From positions 1 through 64,000 of the forward strand of contig CAKTUZ010000011.1 of NCBI GenBank assembly GCA_934621605.1: 64,000 nt of DNA. The letters run 5' to 3'. The notes under the pieces were generated by a model. That model saw nothing but the letters and a program-made list of their open reading frames with translations, did not search any database and had not been told where the DNA came from. A program made the position numbers and the translations under genes. The stretch comes from an uncultured bacterium. GTDB taxonomy: Bacteria > Vulcanimicrobiota > Xenobia > Xenobiales > Xenobiaceae. Shown here in pieces: positions 50,826 to 60,179 of this stretch (positions within the stretch are counted from its first letter, which is position 1; each line of letters begins with the position of its first letter).

Positions 50826-50937
50826 TTTTATTGCTTTTCGAGCTTTTCCTTTTCGTTTTTAACTTTTTATTAGCAAAACAATTGTAAAAAATACTATTCA
50901 AATAAATATAAAATAGAAAGTAGGCAGGTGTCGGCGT

Positions 50938-53900
50938 ATGAGAAAAAGCCTCCCGGATTTCTTAAAATATTTACCTACCTTTGTCACTAAAAGCTCCTGG
51001 CTCGGTTTGGCGTTATTAGTTTGTCTAACCAGCTTGCTCTGCGCCTGCAGTATGAATAATAAACTGCTCAGCGATTATGTGGCTCCAAGTTTAATTTTGC
51101 CCCAGGGTAAGCCGCAAAAGTTGGCTGTTGTGCACGGAACGCCCTCCGGCGACCTCGTATTGCCAGAGCAATATTCTACTTTTACTATCGTATTTAACCA
51201 ACCGGTGGTTAATTTAGGCACAACCCAAGTAGATGTTGAAGGGCTGAGCATCGAACCAGCTTTGAAAGGCACTTGGAGTTGGCGGGGAACAGCTTGCCTG
51301 ACTTTTACTCCCCGTGAGCCGTTGCAAGTTTCTCACGAATATCAAGTGACTGTACCTGCCGGTTTAACGGCCATTACTGGACAAAAATTGGCAAAGCCTT
51401 ACACTATGCGTTTTGTAACGCCTCGTCCTGCTGTTATTAATTCTTCTCCTGCTGAGGGAGATGCCAATGTCTCCTTGGATAAGCCTATATTTTTGCTTTT
51501 TAATCAAGCGATCAACAATCAAAAAGCTTTAGAGTCTTTATGTTTGACTTCCGGTCAAGGTAATGTGTCCTGTCAGGCTCGTATGGCTACCGAAGACGAG
51601 TTTAAAGCTTATATTAAGGAGTTGCGTGACAGAGAAGGCGATAAGGTCACTATGAGTGGCCTGAGTGTCGATTTAGACAATCTGACAGCTAAGCAATTGG
51701 TGATTTTGGAACACAAGTCGCAATTTAAACAAGGGCAGCGTTATACTGTCACCATTCCGGCCAATTTTAAAGCTGACATTTCCGCTCAATATGGTTCCTC
51801 AACCAAAGACAGTTTCTCTTTTAAAACTTACGATATTTTCAGTTTGAAGTCAGTAACCAGCGCTGATGGAAATCATCCCGAAGAAGATATTATTTTTACT
51901 TTTACCAATCCGGTAAAGATGAACGATTTGGCCAAAGCTATTTCCTTTGAGCCGACCGTAGAAATGCCCAAGGAGTACTTGGGATATTCCGAGGCCAGAT
52001 CTGAATTAAGATTTAATTTGCCTTTTAAGGCCGCAACTGCTTATAAAATAAAAATCAGTTCTGATTTAAAGGATACGTTTAATAATCCTATCTCAGGTTC
52101 CGAAAGTATAAACTTTACTACTGCTAATTTTAAGTCTCGCTTAAGTTTAAGTAGCGGTCAAGCCGTGGTAGAAGCCAAATTAAAAGACGCTTCTCTGCCT
52201 TTTAATAGCATCAATATTAACTCTATTAGAGTTGAAGGCAAAGTCGTTTCTGTCCAAGATCTTATAAAAATGGCTCAAGATGATTTCTTCTTTGGTGGAA
52301 TCGATAATTATGTTCCTCAAGGCGGCTTTACTTACAGTCAAGAGATAGCTTTAAAAAATAATCCCAATATCTACGCAGAAAATAAAATTGACCTTAAGCC
52401 CATTTTAGGAAGCAAATCTAAAGGCTTGGTTTTGCTGCGCGTAACTTACTGGGATACGGCAGGTAAAGAAGAATACAGAAGTTTGTTAGTCCAGCTTACC
52501 GATTTATGTTTGACAGCCAAATTCTCTGCTATAAACAATTTGCTTTGGGTGACTGGGTTGGATAGTGGAAAACCTATAGCCAAAGTAGACGTTGCGATTT
52601 ATAACGAAGCGGCTCAAAAAGTATTTACCGGGCGTACCGACAACCGAGGTTTAATTGAAACTGTTGGTTGGAGGAAATATGCTTCGGTTAAAGATGGTGA
52701 AGCTCCCAAACAATATATTTTGGCTTCTTTGGGAGATGATCAAGCTTTTATATGTTCTTCCGGATCCAACAGTTTAGATACTTGGAAATTTAATATTTTC
52801 AGTTATAACACTGTTTACAAGGACGATGTTAGAGGTTGCTTTTTTACGGATAAGGGTGTCTACAGCCCCGGAGAAAAACTTAAATTTAAATTTTTATTGC
52901 GCTCCAATAAACAAGCTCGTTTACAACTTCCTAAGTCTATAAAAACTGTACAATATGACGCTCAAGACGGAAACGGCAAAAGTTTTGCTAAAGGTACATG
53001 TTCGGTGAGCCTCATGGGAAGTGCTGATGGAAGTATTACCATTCCGTCTAATGTTGCTCTCGGTTACGCCTTTATGGAATTTAGTATTCCTAAAAAAGAA
53101 GCTGAAAAGCTGGGCATTTCTAGTTGGCTCGGTTCGGTATATTATCGTATTGAAGAGTATCAGCCTGTGCAAATCGAAGCTAAAGTTACTTCTTCTCAAA
53201 AGTCATTATTGCGGGGAGAAGAATTCAATGGCCGCATAGAAGGACGTTTCCTTTTCGGAGCGCCAATGGATAATGATCGCTTCCGTTACTCTTCTTCTGT
53301 TGATAAAACCCCCTATTTCAATAAAAAGTACCCCGATTACTCTTTCTATTCCGAGCGTTGGGAACCAAATGATGATTGTGAGAGCATTACTCTTATGTCC
53401 GGCAGCGGTCGGCTTGACGATAAGGGACAATTCGCTGTTGAGATACCTACTGAAGGAGTAAATTATGATTGCCCCTCAACCTTATCGGTGGAAGCTTCGG
53501 TAATTTCTTCCAGTTTGAAAGAAGTTTCTGGCTCTCTGAAAATCCCGGTTTGGCCCGCAGCCAATATTGTCGGCATAAAATTAGACTCTTATCTGGCCAA
53601 GCAAGGTCAGTCTTTCCGAGGTAAGTTGTTAGCTGTCAATAAAGATGAGGAAGCTCAAAAGGGTATTCCTATAAAAATTGAGCTTATTCGCAAAAGTTGG
53701 GATTCTGTTTACAAAGCTGGGGTAGGCGGAGCTTACAACTGGGTTAGTGATTCTAAAGAAGAATTAGAAAGCACCCAAACGGTAATTAGCGGTACAGGGC
53801 CGGTAGATTTTTCTGTCACTCCTAAAAATGCCGGAACTTACCTTATTCGTGTTTCTATTACCGACAATAAAGGGCGTTGCAGTCTTAATGAAACGGCAAT

Positions 53901-56676
53901 TTGGTGCAGCGGTTCTGGTTATGCGGCTTGGGAAAGACATGATAACAATGAGTTGAATTTGCAATGTAATGCTAAATCTTATTTGCCCGGTCAGACTGCC
54001 GAAATTTTGGTACAGTCCCCCTTCGAAGAAGCTGAAGCTTTGGTAAATGTAGAGACAGATTCCATTATGGATAGTTGGAATGTTAAGCTTAAGGGAACGG
54101 CTCCCACAGTTAAGATTCCTATTAAAAGTTTCTATGCGCCCAATGTTTATGTTTCGATAGTTTTGGTCAAAGGTCGTGAGGGCAAAGTCAATCTCAGCCA
54201 AGGTAACTTAGATTTAAGTAAACCCACTTTTAGGTTTGGTTATATACAATTAAAAGTGGACAATCCCAAATCAAAACTTAAGGTCGATCTTATTTCTGAT
54301 TTCTCTCAGTACAAGCCTGGTCAGACAGCTTCGGTAACCGTTAAATTGAGCGATTCTCAAGGTAAGCCGGTCGGCGGTGAGGTTTGCTTATGGGCAGTAG
54401 ATGAAGGTGTCTTGAATTTAGTCGGTTATAAGTTGCCCAACTACTATGACGTTTTCTACGCCGATCGAGACTTAAATGTGGTAACTTCCGAAAACTGTGC
54501 CGATGTTATAGGGTTACGTTCGTATGGTACCAAAGGAGCCAACCAAGGAGGAGGTGGCGGCAACGATGAGAGCGTGCGTGACGATTTTACACCGACTGTT
54601 ATGTGGAAGCCGTCTGTAATCATTGACGATACCGGTCACACTATTGTGCGCTTTAAAGCTCCCGATAGTTTAACCCGTTATCGTATTATGGCCGTGGCTT
54701 GCGACAACGGAGAACGTTTTGGCCAGGGACAAGCTACTTTTGAAGTTAGCAAAAAGTTGGTGCTGTTGCCTTCGGTTATAAAATATGCTCGCTGTGGAGA
54801 TTCCTTCCAAGTTGGCGTATTGGCTCGCAACAATACTGACAAATCTTCTTCTATTACGGTAAAAGCCGAGAGTAAAGGATTGAATTTAGCCAATGATTCT
54901 TTCCAAACAACTTTGAAGCCTACAGAAGAAAAGGTTATGCTTTTTGACGTTTCGGCTTCGAATTGCGGTCAGTTCCCTATAAAATTTAAGGGACGAATGG
55001 GAACGGAAACTGATGCTTGTCAATACACTATAGAAGTTATCCCCGATGAAAAAACCAATGTGGCCGCCGTTTCCGGAGAGTTTAGTGCCAAAGAAGCTAG
55101 CGAGTATGTAAAAGTACCCGGCGGAGCTAAGGCAGGAAGCGCTGTTCTGGACATTTCTGTATCTAACAATTTTGCTAGTCAACTTAATGGCGCTGTGCAA
55201 GATTTATGGAATGACGATGCTACCACTTTAGATACGATTTTGGCTCGTACCGAAATTATTTTGCTTGCCGACAGGTTAGGCCTTAAGTTACCTCAGGAGC
55301 TTAATTCTGAGGCTAAACGTAAAGCGGCCGTTAGCGATTATTTCAAAGATATTGGTAAATTCAATACTTCTGATGGCGGTTTCTCACTGTGGCCGAGAAG
55401 TACAGTTCGCAGCAATATATATACTGCTTGGGCTTTAGATATTATGACCAAGTTGCACAAGATAGATTGGCTCGACACTAACCGAGAATATATTTACTCT
55501 GACGCCAAACTTTGTGCCAAAAATACCATCTATGAATATTTGCTCAAATTGCCTAAGATAAACGATGGAAACGGTGATCCGGGTTTGCCTATGCTTTTTG
55601 CCGCATTATGCAAAACTGGTGAAGGTCAAAATTCTACTTTGGTAGTTTTATACCGCAATCGTCACAAGTTCTCATTGTTGGGGCGTGCTTATATACTTAG
55701 AGCTGCTGCCGAATTAAATAATCAAGATATTGTTAGCGCCTTGCGTCAAGAGTTGGGTAATACACTCAAAATTGAAGAGCGTCAAGCTTGGTTTGAAGAA
55801 AATGGCCCGATAGAGTTGGGTGCAGTTTCGGAGCGAGCTCTCAGCAATGCGACTGCACTTTCGGCTATGTTATACAGCGGCGATTTCGAGTTAGCTTCTA
55901 AGGTGTTTGCTTGGCTGTTCGATAATAAAGTATCTGGAAGTTGGGGCTCTGAGTTAGTAGATTCCAAAGTGGCCGAGGCTCTGATGGTCTATACCAATAA
56001 AGAGCAAATAATGCGCAGTGATGTTGAAGTTAAAGTGCGCTCCGGAGGAAAACAGCTCTTAAAAGGCACGCTTAAGTATCCTGAGGCTAATTGTCTCTTC
56101 TCTTCCGATGCTATTTCTGCCATAGGTCAGGAAGTACCCATAGAAATGAGCAAAACTGGGTCTGGAAAACTTTACTACGACTTGTTGCTCCGCTATGCTC
56201 CTACCAAGCCTATGCCTGCTACCGATAATGGCTTCTATATTTTCCAAAGCTGCAGTACACTGAATGATTTAGATCGACCAATTCCCTTTACCGAACTTAA
56301 GGTTGGTCAAGTTTATAAGGTAAGCATAAACGTAATTTCTCCGGTCAATCGAGATCAGGTGATAGTTAATGTGCCTTTGCCTGCTGGTTTGGAAGTTGTA
56401 AATACATCTTTCGATACAGAAAGCAACTTGTACAGCAGTCTACTGAACAAGGTTAATCCCGATCCCAGTTATGGAACTTTTACTAATGCCGAATATTACT
56501 CAGATCATGTAAAAGTGTGGGCTGAAGGTTTGCAAGCTGGCGAGCATACTTATAGCTTCTTGGCCAGAGCTGTGGCTTGCGGTCATTATCGTATGCCGGG
56601 TGCCCGAATCTATCAAAAGAATCGGCCGGAAGTTTTTGGTTGTACTTCGGAAACGAGGTTGCAAGTTGTCCCTTAA
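50938..56676 (+). CDS. Bacterial alpha-2-macroglobulin lipoprotein lacking the thioester motif
   Basis: A 1912-residue alpha-2-macroglobulin family protein. The N-terminal signal peptide (about 18-38) ends in a lipobox-like LLCAC, so it is a likely periplasmic lipoprotein. Typical segments are MG-like domains, Big_5/Ig-like repeats early on, a middle MG10-like stretch (GEVCLWAVDEGVLNLVGY), the A2M domain (PDSLTRYRIMAVACDNGERFG), and a C-terminal receptor-like region. The region expected to contain the CxEQ thioester (around 1420-1450) reads LWNDDATTLDTILART and has no Cys-x-Glu-Gln, as in thioester-less YfaS-type members. It probably protects the envelope from proteases during wall repair, together with PBP1C encoded next. 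Confidence 0.93.
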   Translation: MRKSLPDFLKYLPTFVTKSSWLGLALLVCLTSLLCACSMNNKLLSDYVAPSLILPQGKPQKLAVVHGTPSGDLVLPEQYSTFTIVFNQPVVNLGTTQVDVEGLSIEPALKGTWSWRGTACLTFTPREPLQVSHEYQVTVPAGLTAITGQKLAKPYTMRFVTPRPAVINSSPAEGDANVSLDKPIFLLFNQAINNQKALESLCLTSGQGNVSCQARMATEDEFKAYIKELRDREGDKVTMSGLSVDLDNLTAKQLVILEHKSQFKQGQRYTVTIPANFKADISAQYGSSTKDSFSFKTYDIFSLKSVTSADGNHPEEDIIFTFTNPVKMNDLAKAISFEPTVEMPKEYLGYSEARSELRFNLPFKAATAYKIKISSDLKDTFNNPISGSESINFTTANFKSRLSLSSGQAVVEAKLKDASLPFNSININSIRVEGKVVSVQDLIKMAQDDFFFGGIDNYVPQGGFTYSQEIALKNNPNIYAENKIDLKPILGSKSKGLVLLRVTYWDTAGKEEYRSLLVQLTDLCLTAKFSAINNLLWVTGLDSGKPIAKVDVAIYNEAAQKVFTGRTDNRGLIETVGWRKYASVKDGEAPKQYILASLGDDQAFICSSGSNSLDTWKFNIFSYNTVYKDDVRGCFFTDKGVYSPGEKLKFKFLLRSNKQARLQLPKSIKTVQYDAQDGNGKSFAKGTCSVSLMGSADGSITIPSNVALGYAFMEFSIPKKEAEKLGISSWLGSVYYRIEEYQPVQIEAKVTSSQKSLLRGEEFNGRIEGRFLFGAPMDNDRFRYSSSVDKTPYFNKKYPDYSFYSERWEPNDDCESITLMSGSGRLDDKGQFAVEIPTEGVNYDCPSTLSVEASVISSSLKEVSGSLKIPVWPAANIVGIKLDSYLAKQGQSFRGKLLAVNKDEEAQKGIPIKIELIRKSWDSVYKAGVGGAYNWVSDSKEELESTQTVISGTGPVDFSVTPKNAGTYLIRVSITDNKGRCSLNETAIWCSGSGYAAWERHDNNELNLQCNAKSYLPGQTAEILVQSPFEEAEALVNVETDSIMDSWNVKLKGTAPTVKIPIKSFYAPNVYVSIVLVKGREGKVNLSQGNLDLSKPTFRFGYIQLKVDNPKSKLKVDLISDFSQYKPGQTASVTVKLSDSQGKPVGGEVCLWAVDEGVLNLVGYKLPNYYDVFYADRDLNVVTSENCADVIGLRSYGTKGANQGGGGGNDESVRDDFTPTVMWKPSVIIDDTGHTIVRFKAPDSLTRYRIMAVACDNGERFGQGQATFEVSKKLVLLPSVIKYARCGDSFQVGVLARNNTDKSSSITVKAESKGLNLANDSFQTTLKPTEEKVMLFDVSASNCGQFPIKFKGRMGTETDACQYTIEVIPDEKTNVAAVSGEFSAKEASEYVKVPGGAKAGSAVLDISVSNNFASQLNGAVQDLWNDDATTLDTILARTEIILLADRLGLKLPQELNSEAKRKAAVSDYFKDIGKFNTSDGGFSLWPRSTVRSNIYTAWALDIMTKLHKIDWLDTNREYIYSDAKLCAKNTIYEYLLKLPKINDGNGDPGLPMLFAALCKTGEGQNSTLVVLYRNRHKFSLLGRAYILRAAAELNNQDIVSALRQELGNTLKIEERQAWFEENGPIELGAVSERALSNATALSAMLYSGDFELASKVFAWLFDNKVSGSWGSELVDSKVAEALMVYTNKEQIMRSDVEVKVRSGGKQLLKGTLKYPEANCLFSSDAISAIGQEVPIEMSKTGSGKLYYDLLLRYAPTKPMPATDNGFYIFQSCSTLNDLDRPIPFTELKVGQVYKVSINVISPVNRDQVIVNVPLPAGLEVVNTSFDTESNLYSSLLNKVNPDPSYGTFTNAEYYSDHVKVWAEGLQAGEHTYSFLARAVACGHYRMPGARIYQKNRPEVFGCTSETRLQVVP

Positions 56677-59167
56677 GGGTTCGAGTGTTTTTGGCTTCTC
56701 TGCCATCCAGTTAAAAAAATGGTGGTGGAGAAGCGTATTGGCGCTATTGGTTGTCTTGGGGTTGGGGCTACTCATTTTTGTGTTGAAGCCTTGGCCTGAA
56801 GTTTATCCTTTGCAAGCAGAGCAAAATTCTGCTCTGATATATGATCGTGACGGTTGTTTGCTCCGGGAGGTACACTTGGAAGGGGGAACCAGCAAGCGCT
56901 GGATTCCCTTGAAGAGCGTACCTTCTTGGGTGCAGGAAGCTGTCCTTACTGCCGAAGATCGGCGTTTTTATTATCATTGTGGCGCCGATCCGCTGGCCAT
57001 TATGCGCAGCGCCTATTATAACTGCAGAGCTGGTAGAGTTATTATGGGTGGCTCTACTATCAGTGAGCAGCTGACTCGTTTGTTAATGCCACCTAGGCCG
57101 CGCACTTTAAAAACTAAGCTTATAGAGCTTTTGTATTCCCTGCGTCTCTCTTGTAATTTTAGCAAAGAGCAAATCTTGGAAGCCTATCTCAACAGGGTTT
57201 ATTTTGGTGGTCAAGCTTATGGTTTGGAGGCGGCTGCTCAGCTTTATTTCGGTTGTCCGACGCAGGCTCTGTCTCCGGCGCAGGGAGCTTTTTTGGCTGT
57301 TTTGATGCGCTCTCCTCAAGAGTTGGCTCCTTATAAAGATATAGATCCTGCCTTAAGTTTGCAGCGTGATTTGCTGATAAATATGGAAAAGCGAGGCGTA
57401 CTCGACAGCGCCGATTTAAAGTCGGCTTTAGCCGAAAAAATAACCTTGGCGCCTCTTTCCGAACGTTTTGCCGCACCTCATTTTTGTGATTTTGTTGTCG
57501 CTCAAAGTGGGGACTGGCCTGCCAAAGATGCTGTTCGTATCGATACTACGTTAAGCTCGGAAATTCAAAATTACGCAGAGAATGTTTTAAACCATCATTT
57601 AGGGCGTCTGGCCTCTCACCATGTCAATAACGGCAGTTTAGTAGTTCTAGATGTTAAAAATGGTGATATTTTGGCTATGGTCGGCTCCAAAGATTATTTT
57701 CGTCTTCCTGATGGGCAAAATAACGGATGCCTGACTTTACGCCAGCCAGGTTCTACTCTCAAACCTTTTACTTATGCTTTAGCTTTACAGCATGATTTTA
57801 CGGCTGCTTCTGTTTTGCCCGATCTTGGCTATTTAGACTCTATGCTTAAAGACGCTTTTGTGCCGGAAAATTATGATCGGCGTTTTCGCGGCCCGGTGCG
57901 CTTGCGCCAGGCTTTAGCTTGTTCTTACAATGTACCGGCCGTTTATGCCTTACAACAAGTGGGTATAAATTCGCTTTTGGAATTATTGCATAATTTAGAA
58001 TTTACTGAGTTGAATCATAGTGCTCAGCATTATGGGTTAGGATTAACTTTGGGCAGCGGTGAAGTTAGTCTGTTGCATTTGGCCAATGCTTACAGAGTGC
58101 TGGCTGAAGGTGGAGATTGGCAGCCTGTGCGCTTTTGTCAATCATATACGGATAGCCAGGGAGAAAAACACTTTTCTTATGGGGAAGATATTAAACAAAA
58201 TGTAATTCCCTCCGAAGTCTGCAGTTTAATAAGCGATATTTTGGCCGATAATAGGGCCCGTTCTGAGGCTTTTGGCTACCATAGTGCATTAAATTTGCCT
58301 TTTCGTTGTTCAGTCAAGACTGGGACTTCCAAAGATTATCGCGATAATTGGTGTATTGGCTACGATAATAATTATGTTGTCGGCGTTTGGACTGGCAATT
58401 TTGACGCTTCTCCTATGCGCAATGTTTCTGGCATCACTGGAGCTGCCCCTATTTTTCGTGACGTTATGAAGTACGTTCATCAGTATAAAGGTCGTTCAAA
58501 GAAAGTTTTAAATGTAAAAGAGCTCAGCCAATCTGAACCAAAATTGGAAAAAAGATGGATTTGTGCTGAATCAGGGGCAAATCCGGGGTCTTATTGTTTT
58601 AATAAAATTGAAGAATATTTTTTGCCTAATACTTTCCCCGCCGAGTTATGTCAAGTGCACCAGCTTTACTGCTTTCGCAAAAGTGATAAGCAGCCTGTAG
58701 ATCCTCTTCGTTGTCATCCTTCCGAATATTTAACCAAGGTTATACCCGTTTATCCTTCTTTATACAGGGCTTGGATGAGGGAACATAATATGCCTATTCC
58801 TCCTCAATGGGCTTTATACAGGAAAGTAAGTTTGGCAGAGCAGAGAAAAAACGATTTCCAAGATAGTTTGAGCCAAGGAAATAAAGATATAGAACGGCAG
58901 GGTGGAAAAATTATCTTTCCGGAAGACGGAGCTGTTTTTCGTATCGATCCTTTTTTAAAGCGTCAGTACCAAAGTTTAAATTTGCGAGCCATAGCTTCAA
59001 AACAAAATGAAAAACTTATTTGGAAAGTTGATCAACAGATTTTACAAGTAAGCTCGGAACCACATATGGTCAGTTGGCAGTTGCGCGAAGGCGTCCACCG
59101 TATAACTTTACAAACTGAAGAAGGCGAGCCTCCTTGCGACAGTATTACAGTTACCGTATATCCTTAG
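56666..59167 (+). CDS. pbpC: Penicillin-binding protein 1C
   Basis: A PBP1C of about 833 residues. The TTG start at 56666 has GAGG seven bases upstream and overlaps the A2M stop by 11 bp; the frame is open further upstream to 56600. After a membrane helix (about 19-40), the glycosyltransferase domain shows TAEDRRFYYHCGADPLA and GGSTISEQLTR. The transpeptidase domain has SxxK in PGSTLKPF, SxN in CSYNVPAV, and KTGT in VKTGTSKD. The BiPBP_C C-terminal domain typical of PBP1C follows. Polymerisation and crosslinking of peptidoglycan at the cytoplasmic-membrane face, possibly during wall repair, is the expected role. The A2M-pbpC pair is conserved in many diderm bacteria. Confidence 0.96.
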   Translation: MSLKGSSVFGFSAIQLKKWWWRSVLALLVVLGLGLLIFVLKPWPEVYPLQAEQNSALIYDRDGCLLREVHLEGGTSKRWIPLKSVPSWVQEAVLTAEDRRFYYHCGADPLAIMRSAYYNCRAGRVIMGGSTISEQLTRLLMPPRPRTLKTKLIELLYSLRLSCNFSKEQILEAYLNRVYFGGQAYGLEAAAQLYFGCPTQALSPAQGAFLAVLMRSPQELAPYKDIDPALSLQRDLLINMEKRGVLDSADLKSALAEKITLAPLSERFAAPHFCDFVVAQSGDWPAKDAVRIDTTLSSEIQNYAENVLNHHLGRLASHHVNNGSLVVLDVKNGDILAMVGSKDYFRLPDGQNNGCLTLRQPGSTLKPFTYALALQHDFTAASVLPDLGYLDSMLKDAFVPENYDRRFRGPVRLRQALACSYNVPAVYALQQVGINSLLELLHNLEFTELNHSAQHYGLGLTLGSGEVSLLHLANAYRVLAEGGDWQPVRFCQSYTDSQGEKHFSYGEDIKQNVIPSEVCSLISDILADNRARSEAFGYHSALNLPFRCSVKTGTSKDYRDNWCIGYDNNYVVGVWTGNFDASPMRNVSGITGAAPIFRDVMKYVHQYKGRSKKVLNVKELSQSEPKLEKRWICAESGANPGSYCFNKIEEYFLPNTFPAELCQVHQLYCFRKSDKQPVDPLRCHPSEYLTKVIPVYPSLYRAWMREHNMPIPPQWALYRKVSLAEQRKNDFQDSLSQGNKDIERQGGKIIFPEDGAVFRIDPFLKRQYQSLNLRAIASKQNEKLIWKVDQQILQVSSEPHMVSWQLREGVHRITLQTEEGEPPCDSITVTVYP

Positions 59168-59203
59168 TTGAGTTCAGCAAATTATCTGTATCTCTGGAAT
59201 CGA

Positions 59204-60010
59204 TTAGTCAATTTTGTACCATTTTTGCAAAGGGTGATCCCAACGCACCAGCTTAGTACCGTTTTCTTCCGGTTCCATGGTAGCTTCTCCTCGGCGAAAG
59301 CGCGGTGAACGATCCGGGCCGCTAAAAGGATGTTTTACCTCTCTGATGATGGCATTTAAGATATTGGCTTTTCCGGTCAGGCGTAAATCTCGCACCCAAC
59401 GTCCGTCGCTATATCCGGTATTATAGGAGTGGATAGGACGATCTGACCAAATATAGTGATCGGGATTAAGCGGATCTTCTACTAATCGACAATCTTTCTT
59501 GAGACAAATAAACTCTTTACCAGTCCAACGTAAAACTCTGAAGGTGCTGATTTGTACGCCAATGGGGGTCTCTCCCAAAACGACGATAATTTTGCCGTCT
59601 TGGTCAGGATCAATTACATATTTTATTTCATAGTTTAGTTCGCCGACTTTGCCGAATACCAAAGCATTTTCCATAATGACTTGCGGCTCGATTCTGCGAA
59701 AAGCCTGGCCGGAAGCGTAGCGAGCTCTGGGGCCGGCCCAGATAATTTGACCGTCTTCGTCAAAGAAAACTAGTTGGGCTAGATAGCCGTTTTCAGAGTG
59801 ATTGTAGGCTACTAAAGCTATACTTTCCGGCTTATCGTCATTATTTATATCGATATAGAATTGTTGGTAAGGTTTAGTTTGCTCATCTGGATCGGCTTGC
59901 AACGGATTGTGATATGGAGTACCTTGAGCCGCTACTCCTAAATTTAGCCATAAACCGAGAGCTAAAGCTGCACTGCCTAAGTTATGCCAGAGAAAATTAT
60001 TGAAAAACAC
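59204..60010 (-). CDS. Secreted protein with Ca-binding-like DxNxDxxPE motif
   Basis: A 268-residue exported protein with a signal peptide (about 8-28). It has the segment DINNDDKPESIAL and later DPDQDGKI, each resembling an EF-hand/FG-GAP-like calcium loop, and many aromatic residues typical of beta-propeller or FG-GAP repeat proteins. No enzymatic motif. The gene converges with pbpC after 36 bp and diverges from radA. Function unknown. Confidence 0.6.
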   Translation of the reverse strand: MFFNNFLWHNLGSAALALGLWLNLGVAAQGTPYHNPLQADPDEQTKPYQQFYIDINNDDKPESIALVAYNHSENGYLAQLVFFDEDGQIIWAGPRARYASGQAFRRIEPQVIMENALVFGKVGELNYEIKYVIDPDQDGKIIVVLGETPIGVQISTFRVLRWTGKEFICLKKDCRLVEDPLNPDHYIWSDRPIHSYNTGYSDGRWVRDLRLTGKANILNAIIREVKHPFSGPDRSPRFRRGEATMEPEENGTKLVRWDHPLQKWYKID

Positions 60011-60179
60011 TTTTAATCGCTCAACCTCACAATATAAAATTATCGCCCTGCGGATAAATTTAATTCAGGTAAGATCTTTTCCTTGTAGCATATGGCTTCA
60101 GCTCAGGCGGGTAGGTAGTTGATCCTTGGCAGAAGAATAGAGGGATAACAAAGGTAAGAAGCAGAGGGTGTATTGACGC

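Noticed and set aside
50740..50830. Signal recognition particle RNA or 6S RNA
   Set aside because: The GNAR tetraloop/asymmetric loop of SRP RNA and the open-bubble layout of 6S RNA were not found.
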